Below are positions 9,401 through 15,310 of a stretch of DNA of 15,310 bases, piece by piece. The stretch covers positions 1 to 15,310 of the forward strand of contig DLDC01000153.1 of assembly GCA_002480935.1 (NCBI GenBank), in the 5' to 3' direction. The notes under the pieces were generated by a model that saw nothing but the letters and a program-made list of their open reading frames with translations, was not told the origin of the DNA and made no database searches. Each line of letters opens with the position of its first letter. The stretch's first letter is position 1. This stretch comes from Prevotella sp. UBA7782. Its GTDB lineage: Bacteria > Bacteroidota > Bacteroidia > Bacteroidales > Bacteroidaceae. Position numbers and translations under genes: made by a program.

Positions 9401-9762
9401 CGATAGCTCCCATTGCGCGCATATTGCAGCATACCACCTCCTAAATCCAACAGCCAGTGACGCCAGAAACCTCGGTTCTCAAACTTATCACCAGCAAAAC
9501 GATGACGACGGTCGAGTGTGTAGCGCAGCGCATTAAAGTTATGTTGCTTGTTTTGAAGAGCATTTGTGGTATCGACAGGTGCTTGCAAGCCCATCGACTG
9601 CATCTTACTCTCCAAATCGCCCAAATCTCTTACAGTAGTGTCAGGCTGCTGTTCAACATAGCTAACTGAGGCTGCTGCCTCTACAGGCGCAGCCAGTAGC
9701 AAAGCCATCAGACACACAGCATATATCGATAATATCTTCATCTTTGACTTCATCTTACTCAT
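6439..9762 (-). CDS. Giant outer membrane protein with five tandem beta-barrel-like repeats
   Basis: The product has about 1107 residues. After a signal peptide (MKILSIYAVCLMALLLAAP, ending near residue 30) and a short hydrophilic region come five consecutive units at about 100-282, 318-488, 509-679, 706-898 and 916-1107. Each has alternating aromatic strands, glycine-rich hairpins and a last strand of the form xxFNVGLxY, and the protein ends in QYAF. Units 2 and 4 match best (SLDLLLNPF / SLDLMFNPF; GAQLWLRLTDDLRF / GTQLWMRLDKNLRF). Units 3 and 5 also pair (AGYNFDEINGVR / GGYNFDAYNGVR; GYRPSRRW / GYYGNRRW). Unit size fits an eight-stranded OmpA- or DUF3575-like barrel. I start at the ATG at 9762, which overlaps the upstream stop by 8 bases. 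ATGs at 9753 and 9741 are alternatives. The frame stays open further upstream to 9876, but that part is very basic and lies inside the previous gene. It is the last gene of the four-gene operon. I know no named family for the whole protein. Confidence 0.85.
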   Translation of the reverse strand: MSKMKSKMKILSIYAVCLMALLLAAPVEAAASVSYVEQQPDTTVRDLGDLESKMQSMGLQAPVDTTNALQNKQHNFNALRYTLDRRHRFAGDKFENRGFWRHWLLDLGGGMLQYARNGSYRFTPITDFHVHIGRQLSPMVTLRAGVSGGVSFASFGQPDIYTSTYSGKIGADLDLLYSLSNYLYGYRPERPFDFSLMMGVGMQYGRMMDQEGVVSTYATHSGTAANLHAGFQFKFFAGSHAALAIEPYVLLGSDGMDLTRNDVNWHRFDLGYGFNLSYIWYFTPMLSAERNAGLFKRRFQPGSRLFKEMAQSYTWRHPLFVEYGMGPAFLGNTSLSSSDATGYHVRVGLGWWMSSAIGLRAGLNITNANFTEDDEQTIYNKMGSETGSLDLLLNPFGFTRNYTWDEPVGINLFGGYKAGKLHIVDNGLNGLSHSRRLFGYRMGAQLWLRLTDDLRFNVEPTYSINEYREPHERHRYNEFNVKLGLTALLRTPRYRHWDATEEAALPLRGVFFGGGLGWNTTVHEWSYQGKHTSWLKNGELFAGYNFDEINGVRLSGSYITDAIWNEQGGNAQLLRHDFKTRLMTLDYQFNLLNFLSGYRPSRRWNVYLLAGGGIAASSGQADWAFDVSGQVSYRVARNLSLYYSHKLFFMPSSHYPSGQIYTAHGTVVNSLNVGLMYNFTNMAASLRKFIRSINGVPADSSRMPNGRFFLEYGYGYGDYPMLPSDASHSWGTALSGALGYWFTPYLGTRLSVNTSRGVAVQIPALDHNPDHVLNGNTALATGSLDLMFNPFAASRHSTWDDLYGMNFFVGYQLGRAAFWDASNKAEGKVNGIRLGTQLWMRLDKNLRFFIQPLYEQLYLNGLYYNPRNHSFAEDADKGGNSLKHYNAFSVRMGLSLSLDEHPSRGMKAQTVAPKQGIFVGIGGGWNFLLSKQAYDGNAARWNGLLYGGYNFDAYNGVRANIQYISDGIIDNKGYLKGKTQVVDGYSSRRLNVAIFSVNYQLDVMSLFAGYYGNRRWDANIYVGPAYARALKAGKDANSFPDYETQAHFGANGGLMLTYDFSRHLSGFFNHNIYLFGMGDYGYVFDSRMIIKKVTCINAFNIGLQYAF
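6442..9465 (-). repeat. Five intragenic barrel-unit repeats
   Basis: At protein level the five units map to about 8917-9465 (R1), 8299-8811 (R2), 7726-8238 (R3), 7069-7647 (R4) and 6442-7017 (R5). R2 resembles R4, R3 resembles R5, and R1 is closer to R2/R4 with a GYRP turn like R3. The pattern R1-[R2-R3]-[R4-R5] suggests duplication of a two-barrel block. DNA-level identity is low, so the duplication is old. Confidence 0.7.
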
Positions 9763-12202
9763 TGCCTTTTTTCTCCTCACTCTTCTCTTCTGTTGCTTTA
9801 TCCTTAGAGTCCTTGTTGGTAATATTTGTGAGGCTCTCAAATTTCTCTCTGTAAACATCAGCCTTCTTTGGATCATAAGGATACTTCTTTCTTATCTCAT
9901 CGCTGATGTTAGCGTCTGTTACGTAATATTTCTTATAATAATCAGGGGCTAAGTCAAAACAATGCTGAAAATAGGCCAAGAACTCAGGCGTGGTATTGTC
10001 AAGCATCTTCAGAGCTTTCTCAGTTCCATACTTCTCAACGAGGCTCATAAAGTCAGCATCAGATGATTCTGAAGAGATGCTGGAGGCCATCACACCCTTC
10101 ATATACCACTTTTGGGGGGCATTGTCGGGCAACGAATCAACCAGCGGCATTATCTCTTCATAGGTCTTACCCAACTCAGAGGCTAACTCAAACTGCAATA
10201 CAGCATTGTTCATCCTACTGGTTCCCATGGCATAGGCAAGGGCTTCCTTGGCGCGTCGAAACTCATCAGGTGTGCGATTACTCTTAAAAAAGAGTGTCTC
10301 CAAGTCGGTGAACATCTTAATGCTCCGATAGTCGTCAGTGTCAGGAAGTTTCTGAGCCAGATGCGCGGCTTCGCCCAAACGCTGTTTCTTGAAATACATA
10401 ATAGCCTGATTGGCCACAATGGGCAGTCGGTTGACAGTGTACATATAACTGTTGTCAAAGGCTATGGGTCTCTTAACCTCGGGTCCTGACTTCATGTCAA
10501 TGAAAGGGGCAAGTATAGAAAGGTCAATAGAGTCTTTGGCAATTGCATCACAAGCCACACGATTGGCAAGGTAGGCTGCGAACGCACTATACTTCATTGT
10601 TCGTCGAACCCTATTCTCAGCCCATGCTCTTTGGGTGAGACGCTGGAGCTCGGCCGAATCTTTTATTTGTTTAAACAGGTTATAGTAATCGCCGTTTGAG
10701 AACACATTCTCACCTCCGACAACAAAACTCTTGTCGTTGTAATAAGTCCATAAAACCTCGCTGGGATCGAGTATCTTGTTCTGTCTGATGGTGTAAGAAC
10801 ACTTCATCAGTCGTTGGTTCTGCATGATTACGTCAATAACGGGAACCCTGTCACGCATTTTGCGAATAGCGGCCTGCTTATTATTGTTAGCAAGACTTCG
10901 CAGTTCCTGGGCCTCACTCGTCAATCCTCTTGCCTGAAGTGAGTCGGCTACATCGTTCCAAGTATAAATCAGAGGGGCTTTAACCTCCAAACCAGCCGTG
11001 CGAATATAGCTTCCTATCATGCTAAGAGCCTTGCGCGAACGTTTCTCGGCCAACTGTCGGTTGATGTCTTCATTTCCTTCGGGCGACGCGGTACCCTGAA
11101 CAGCAAAGCTCATGAGCGACTTGCCGTAAGAACGCAACTCACGAACCAACATCTTTACATTGTATTGGTTGGCTGAATCAGCTGTCAGCACATCGCGCCC
11201 TTGCATGAAAGTGAGTTGCAGATCGCGGGGTATCTGGCGCAGCAACGAACGAGCTTGCTCATAAAAGCGCTCATCGAGCGGCATCTCTTTGCGGGCCATA
11301 GACACGTCGAGCATCTTCCATGGCTTGCGGCTATTACAAGTTCCCTGCTTGGTGTCGTCGCGCATCACTACATGAGTATAGTCTTCTATCTGCAACACCG
11401 AGCCCCATTTATAGGTACGGGCAAAGTCGGGCTTGGCATAAGCAACGTTCCATGTAAAGGTGAAGGGACTGCTGGTTGTGGCCGGTTGGCTTATATAATA
11501 AGGAGAAAGCGAGTCGTTGCGCATATAGTCGTAACTCTTTCGCCTGACTTGATTAGCGTGATAAGCCTTGCCCTCATAAACCAAAGGCTCGAGATATTGC
11601 AGTGTATCTTCCGTCTGACAGTCTATCACAACAGGCTGAAAGATAAGACGTGTGTTCTTTCCCGTATAATAAGCAGGCAGCGACATGGTTACATTCCAGT
11701 GCAGCACCGGACCCTCGTCTACCGGAGGCAGAGCCTTGATGGATACGCCTTGCCGTTTGCCGTAGACGTCTACGTTGCTTATCAAGATGCCATCATCACC
11801 ACTCTCCAACGTTATGTCGTATTGCAACTTCTTCGGATCGATGTCTACGATGGTTACCTTGCCCTCATTCACGATCAGCAGAGCACCTGTCGAGGCCACG
11901 TCGGCCTCGAAGTGTCCCTCGTAGTCGGGCACTACATAGTCGTTGCCTTGTATTTTCAGGTCGGTTCCAAAGTTTCTGCTTGCTGCCTTGTAACGGTCAC
12001 GCTCACGACGGGCTGCCGCAGCATTGTCAAAGATGTGCACGGGAACAGAAAGAGCCATGCGCTCAGATTTTCCACCAGACATACTCTTCATGCTCTTTTG
12101 CAGGGTGCCCGTGATGTGCATGGCCTGAGCATGCATGTCAGAGGCCGTAAGCAACAGAACAGCAATGAGCAGACTGGTGATAAATAATCGCTTATGTGTC
12201 AT
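9755..12202 (-). CDS. OmpA-like domain envelope protein with charged C-terminal tail
   Basis: The 815-residue protein has a signal peptide (1 to about 25, ending MHAQA). A long N-terminal beta-rich region (about 27-310) with stretches such as VPDYEGHFEADV follows. An OmpA-like fold lies near 325-405, recognisable from LQLTFMQGRDVLTADSANQ, the turn GTASPEG (370-376) and the helix NRQLAEKRSRKALSM (381-395). A mainly helical region, possibly TPR-like repeats (about 595-760), ends in a lysine/glutamate-rich tail (797-815). In canonical OmpA domains the turn carries an aspartate that binds diaminopimelate; here the aligned position appears to be serine, so peptidoglycan binding is uncertain. Bacteroidota proteins with the same ASPEG turn occur in fimbria-type clusters next to DUF3575 genes, but no fimbrillin gene is present here. 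It starts 26 bases after the small barrel gene and overlaps the giant multi-barrel gene by 8 bases. It may tie those barrels to the periplasm. Confidence 0.78.
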   Translation of the reverse strand: MTHKRLFITSLLIAVLLLTASDMHAQAMHITGTLQKSMKSMSGGKSERMALSVPVHIFDNAAAARRERDRYKAASRNFGTDLKIQGNDYVVPDYEGHFEADVASTGALLIVNEGKVTIVDIDPKKLQYDITLESGDDGILISNVDVYGKRQGVSIKALPPVDEGPVLHWNVTMSLPAYYTGKNTRLIFQPVVIDCQTEDTLQYLEPLVYEGKAYHANQVRRKSYDYMRNDSLSPYYISQPATTSSPFTFTWNVAYAKPDFARTYKWGSVLQIEDYTHVVMRDDTKQGTCNSRKPWKMLDVSMARKEMPLDERFYEQARSLLRQIPRDLQLTFMQGRDVLTADSANQYNVKMLVRELRSYGKSLMSFAVQGTASPEGNEDINRQLAEKRSRKALSMIGSYIRTAGLEVKAPLIYTWNDVADSLQARGLTSEAQELRSLANNNKQAAIRKMRDRVPVIDVIMQNQRLMKCSYTIRQNKILDPSEVLWTYYNDKSFVVGGENVFSNGDYYNLFKQIKDSAELQRLTQRAWAENRVRRTMKYSAFAAYLANRVACDAIAKDSIDLSILAPFIDMKSGPEVKRPIAFDNSYMYTVNRLPIVANQAIMYFKKQRLGEAAHLAQKLPDTDDYRSIKMFTDLETLFFKSNRTPDEFRRAKEALAYAMGTSRMNNAVLQFELASELGKTYEEIMPLVDSLPDNAPQKWYMKGVMASSISSESSDADFMSLVEKYGTEKALKMLDNTTPEFLAYFQHCFDLAPDYYKKYYVTDANISDEIRKKYPYDPKKADVYREKFESLTNITNKDSKDKATEEKSEEKKGNE

Positions 12203-12228
12203 GATGATGTGTTATCCTTTCTTCTTTA

Positions 12229-12789
12229 CTACCTTATTATATATGAGAGCGTGATGCCTATCTTGGTGGGCAAAATCTGATAATCAGAATGGGCTTCGCT
12301 GGCATCATTGCCATTGGGCTGATGCAATGCGGGCCTGTCGGCATCTGTAAATTTCGTCTTCTCATGATAAAAAACCAGGCCCAGACCGGCATGGGCATCC
12401 AGCGTAAGCCTGCTGGAAAGGGGCACCACATAGCCGAAAGTAAGTCCGCCACCCACAGCATCACCACGATGGTTGCGGTCTTTCCAATCTACGTCATAGG
12501 TCATAGCCAATGCGCTTAAGCCAATGAAGTGGTGATACATAGGCCTGCCACTGAAATAATATCGCAATTCGGGCGCAACACCATAAGTTTTCATATCCTT
12601 ATGAAAATAGGGCTTGTTGTTGCCAAAAACCTCTATGCCCATGGTGGTACGGTTGCCCACTGTCATCTCAGCACCCACATTATAGGTCTGCAACAACCAT
12701 TTGGCCACATCTGCATTCACCGAAAAACTTTGAGCTTGCACAGCCGAGATGCTAAGCAACACGACTATAAACAATATGATACGTTTCAT
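12229..12789 (-). CDS. Small DUF3575-type outer membrane barrel
   Basis: The 186-residue product has a signal peptide (1-19, ending AVQAQ) and a mature part that looks like a single eight-stranded barrel. Visible strands include VGAEMTVGNRTTMGIEVFG, APELRYYFSGRPMYHHFIGL, GGLTFGYVVPLSSRLTLDA and a final IGITLSYIIR. The ELRYYFSGRP turn and the PLSSRLTLDAHAGLG hairpin are typical of DUF3575 proteins, a family often found in Bacteroidota surface-structure clusters and of unknown exact function. I choose the ATG at 12789, 12 bases after the previous stop and preceded by a GAGAG stretch. A GTG at 12801 directly abutting the stop would add four residues and is less likely. Its barrel resembles the repeat units of the giant protein downstream. 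Confidence 0.82.
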   Translation of the reverse strand: MKRIILFIVVLLSISAVQAQSFSVNADVAKWLLQTYNVGAEMTVGNRTTMGIEVFGNNKPYFHKDMKTYGVAPELRYYFSGRPMYHHFIGLSALAMTYDVDWKDRNHRGDAVGGGLTFGYVVPLSSRLTLDAHAGLGLVFYHEKTKFTDADRPALHQPNGNDASEAHSDYQILPTKIGITLSYIIR

Positions 12790-12801
12790 AAACTCTCTCA
12801 C

Positions 12802-13794
12802 TTACTTATCTTCTTTTTCTGATGCTTTCTTTCTTCTAACCTCTTTGCTACGTGCCTCACGGGCCTGCTCACGCGCTTTCTTTTTTGCTGCACGCAGTTC
12901 GGCTTTAGCTTCCTGCCGTCTCACTTTGGCTGCCCTACGCTCCAACTGTCGCTGCTGTCGCTCTTGTCTTAGCGTGTCTTTCCTGAGCTGGCGAACATTG
13001 CGCAAGCTGTCGCGCTCATGCACACGTGTCTGGAGGGCATAACGATAATCATCGTCTATGGCAACACGACGCTTATAGCGGTCGGCTACCGAACAGCCGA
13101 AGTGATAAACAAAGCCTATGCGAATAACGTCGTTGCCCAAGGCATAGAGCAACGGATTGAAGGTGAAGCCATAACCATCGCTAGGCTTGGTGATGACATA
13201 GCTGTCGTAACCATCGGCACTGGTCTGTCTGACATATTCATCATACTTAGCAAGCAAAGCACCTACAGACACGCCCATCTCGAAATCCAATTTTCCACCA
13301 TTACGGTAGGCGTAGAGCGGAATAACGGTACCAGCCGTAAGACCGCCTAAGAAGCCGTTGCCCTTGCGTCCGGTAGCGCTCAGCTTAACATCAAACTTGT
13401 TTACGCCGCCATACACACCCACATAGAACACCCGGCGGGGATTGCGACCATGCCAATAGCGACGCAGTTCTGCACGGCCGTCATAATAATCATACACATT
13501 ATAAGGAACCGAGTTGGAAGCAGTGTTCCAATTTGCACGACCGTAAAAGCCCAATGTATATTTGTTCCAGTTATGATTTCCCAGCGTAAACTCCATGCCC
13601 AAGTTTGGCGTAAGAGCCAACCAGTCAAGGGCATTTACACGAAAGCTGATGCCTTGCCAAAAAGACAGAGGCTGCACGATATTGTCATATAACTTTATTT
13701 CTTGCGCATTTAATTTAGCAGAACCAAGAAACAAGCTGCCAACGACAGCAAAGGCCATACGCACGGCCTCTTTTTTAATCTTCACAAACGACAT
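12802..13794 (-). CDS. DUF3575-type barrel protein with long charged C-terminal helix
   Basis: This 330-residue protein opens the four-gene operon. A signal peptide (1-31, ending SAKLNAQ) is followed by a barrel domain (about 45-235). Visible segments are ALTPNLGMEFTLGNHNWNKY, YYDGRAELRRYWHGRNPRR and a last strand VIRIGFVYHFG, matching the DUF3575 pattern seen in the next gene. Residues about 236-330 are unlike a barrel: a hydrophilic segment very rich in Arg, Lys, Glu, Gln and Ala, predicted to form a long helix or coiled coil. If the barrel ends with its terminus inside, as OmpA-type barrels do, the tail lies in the periplasm. Start is the ATG at 13794; an internal methionine at residue 13 could also begin a signal peptide. 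The charged tail is not part of DUF3575 as I know it. Partner and role are unknown. Confidence 0.8.
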   Translation of the reverse strand: MSFVKIKKEAVRMAFAVVGSLFLGSAKLNAQEIKLYDNIVQPLSFWQGISFRVNALDWLALTPNLGMEFTLGNHNWNKYTLGFYGRANWNTASNSVPYNVYDYYDGRAELRRYWHGRNPRRVFYVGVYGGVNKFDVKLSATGRKGNGFLGGLTAGTVIPLYAYRNGGKLDFEMGVSVGALLAKYDEYVRQTSADGYDSYVITKPSDGYGFTFNPLLYALGNDVIRIGFVYHFGCSVADRYKRRVAIDDDYRYALQTRVHERDSLRNVRQLRKDTLRQERQQRQLERRAAKVRRQEAKAELRAAKKKAREQAREARSKEVRRKKASEKEDK

Positions 13795-13843
13795 ACATAA
13801 AGTAGACTTATCTAGTTTATTATCCTATATTACTTTCAGCTTG

Positions 13844-13875
13844 CAAAATTACTGTTTTGCTTTGAGACTTGCAAA
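13844..13875 (-). promoter_or_regulatory. Promoter of the four-gene multi-barrel operon
   Basis: On the minus strand, TTTG (13875-13872), a 20-base spacer and TAATTTTG (13851-13844) match the Bacteroidota consensus. The first start codon is 49 bases further on, leaving a leader of about 40 bases. The stretch 13876-14030 between this promoter and the neighbouring terminator shows no gene, repeat or clear site. Confidence 0.8.
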
Positions 13876-14030
13876 ACAATGTACAACTTTTTTGGTTTTC
13901 GTTGAAAATGATTGATTTGCAAAGAGTTTGGATATACAGAAAGCAGCATCAGGTAGAAAGAAAAACAAATAATATATTTCGCAAAAAGGACTGAATGCAG
14001 TGTAAAAGCCGAAACTAACAGGCTAAAAAC

Positions 14031-14074
14031 AAAAAAAAGGCATGAGAAAGGAGATAATATTCCCGTCTCATGCC
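14031..14074 (-). terminator. Intrinsic terminator of the DUF3467 gene
   Basis: On the minus strand GGCATGAGA (14074-14066) pairs perfectly with TCTCATGCC (14047-14039) across an 18-base loop. Eight T residues follow at once (14038-14031), with a further T run after a single G. It lies 27 bases beyond the DUF3467 stop codon. Confidence 0.85.
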
Positions 14075-14101
14075 CCACTCACTGAAAGTCAGTGTATGCT
14101 G

Positions 14102-14422
14102 TTAAGCCTCACCCTTATTGTTGCCAAAAGGCGCGATGGTGCGTGGCTGCTGGTTAGGAAGCTCTATTTTGCCGAACTCCTGCTCATAGCGCAACACGTT
14201 TTCTTGCAGTGCGGCCAGCAGGCGCTTTGCGTGCTCAGGAGCCAGAATAACACGGCTCTGCACGGCTGCCTTAGGCTGCATGGGCTGCATGGCAGCAAAG
14301 TCGATCATGAACTCTGAGTGTGAATGATAGATAACGGCCAGGTTAGCATAAGCACCTTTAGCCACCTCAGGGGAGATTTCAAACTGCAGTTGTTGCCCCT
14401 GGTTATTGTTTTCGTTTGCCAT
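14102..14422 (-). CDS. DUF3467 family protein
   Basis: The 106-residue cytoplasmic protein has no signal peptide. The core reads YANLAVIYHSHSEFMIDFA (near 25-43) followed by VQSRVILAPEHAKRLLAALQENV (near 54-76), the conserved pattern of the DUF3467 family. Family function is not known. Both ends are low-complexity: an Asn/Gln-rich start and a tail with Pro, Gln and Asn. It lies downstream of rpoC on the same strand but has its own promoter and terminator, so it is probably transcribed independently. The start ATG at 14422 follows an A/T-rich leader with no Shine-Dalgarno sequence, usual in this phylum. Confidence 0.88.
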   Translation of the reverse strand: MANENNNQGQQLQFEISPEVAKGAYANLAVIYHSHSEFMIDFAAMQPMQPKAAVQSRVILAPEHAKRLLAALQENVLRYEQEFGKIELPNQQPRTIAPFGNNKGEA

Positions 14423-14458
14423 AATGTAATTATTTAGATTTAAATTTATTTTCTTTCA

Positions 14459-14490
14459 CAAAGGTACAACAACTTAGCCGGATAACCAAA
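14459..14490 (-). promoter_or_regulatory. Promoter of the DUF3467 gene
   Basis: On the minus strand TTTG (14490-14487), a 20-base spacer and TACCTTTG (14466-14459) form a consensus Bacteroidota promoter. The start codon is 36 bases downstream of the -7 element. Confidence 0.8.
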
Positions 14491-14589
14491 ACATTCAATA
14501 TTTTTTTTCAAAGATAGCATCTCAAACGTCACATAATTGAAACATAGAGTGCTGTTTTTGTCATCACATCATCCCAATATGCCCTTTTC

Positions 14590-14655
14590 GCTTTCAAAAA
14601 AGCATGGTTTTGCTTACCAAAAGCGCCTATATCGCTTGACAAAAAGGGGTGTTTT
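14590..14655. repeat. Three degenerate 22-bp tandem repeats between rpoC and the DUF3467 gene
   Basis: Units begin at 14590, 14612 and 14634, each exactly 22 bases and each starting GCTT, followed by an A run at positions 8-11. Units 1 and 3 also share a G at position 13 and end in TTTT. Units 1 and 3 agree at 15 of 22 positions, units 2 and 3 at 13. A weaker unit may precede at 14568. The A and T runs make small local hairpins such as GACAAAA/TTTTGTC. Otherwise the 358-base gap 14423-14780 holds only the DUF3467 promoter and the rpoC terminator. Confidence 0.55.
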
Positions 14656-14713
14656 GTCCGACGCATGAGGCTGATTGGGCAAACAACTGTCATTCAGTAG
14701 ATTACAAATTACA

Positions 14714-14751
14714 AAGAGGGCTGTGGAAGATATTGCATCCACAGCCCTCTT
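14714..14751 (-). terminator. Probable terminator of rpoC
   Basis: A perfect 14-bp stem (14714-14727 with 14738-14751, GC-rich GAGGGCTGTGG core) closes a 10-base loop 29 bases after the rpoC stop. The following minus-strand sequence is only moderately T-rich (TGTAATTTGTAAT), so termination may be partial or the stem may protect the mRNA 3' end. Confidence 0.75.
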
Positions 14752-14780
14752 GATATAATTTTTCTGAAAGAGAAAAACGA

Positions 14781-15310
<530 letters not shown>

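Noticed and set aside
9763..9876. N-terminal extension of the multi-barrel protein by 38 codons
   Set aside because: The extension is strongly basic, would put the signal peptide about 45 residues inside, and lies within the 3' end of the upstream gene. Starts at 9762, 9753 or 9741 place the signal peptide at the N-terminus.
11201..12187. 328-codon open frame on the + strand
   Set aside because: It is fully antisense to the OmpA-like gene, has no promoter, signal or family features, and reads as a low-order composition shadow.
14080..14094. CACTGA-AAG-TCAGTG mini-hairpin next to the DUF3467 stop
   Set aside because: A six-base stem with no T run after it; the adjacent 9-bp stem with eight T residues is the better terminator.
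14568..14655. CRISPR array
   Set aside because: The units are 22 bases long, degenerate, directly abutting and without unique spacers; no cas genes are nearby.

Overview
The window looks like chromosomal DNA of a Bacteroidota member, most likely order Bacteroidales and probably Prevotellaceae. The evidence is the protein families (two GLPGLI proteins, DUF3575-type barrels, a CarboxypepD_reg-like TonB-type receptor, DUF3467 near rpoC), several promoters of the Bacteroidota form TTTG-N19-21-TAnnTTTG, and start codons preceded by A-rich stretches instead of strong Shine-Dalgarno sequences. No tRNA, rRNA, insertion sequence, integrase, phage gene or CRISPR array was seen. Genus is an inference; no 16S gene is present.

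Left part (1-1839): the N-terminal third or less of a secreted GH2 beta-galactosidase runs leftwards out of the window. A porin-like outer membrane protein runs rightwards from the same 244-bp divergent intergenic region. Middle part (2010-6409): a clear promoter drives a rightward three-gene operon of two tandem GLPGLI paralogues and a TonB-receptor-like outer membrane protein. The last two genes overlap by ATGA.

Right-middle part (13875 down to 6439): a four-gene leftward operon starts at a near-consensus promoter. In order it encodes a DUF3575-type barrel with a long charged tail, a small DUF3575-type barrel, an 815-residue protein with an OmpA-like domain, and a protein of about 1107 residues that reads as five consecutive beta-barrel-like repeats of about 170-200 residues. 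All four have signal peptides. I infer an envelope complex, with the OmpA-like protein as a possible cell-wall-facing partner for several barrels. This operon is the most interesting content of the window.

Right end (14031-15310): DUF3467 has its own promoter and a strong intrinsic terminator. Next come a 22-bp-period repeat and a 14-bp-stem terminator behind rpoC. The C-terminal end of rpoC, the RNA polymerase beta' subunit, enters from the right edge. Apart from this housekeeping edge, nearly everything in the window is predicted to work in the outer membrane or periplasm.
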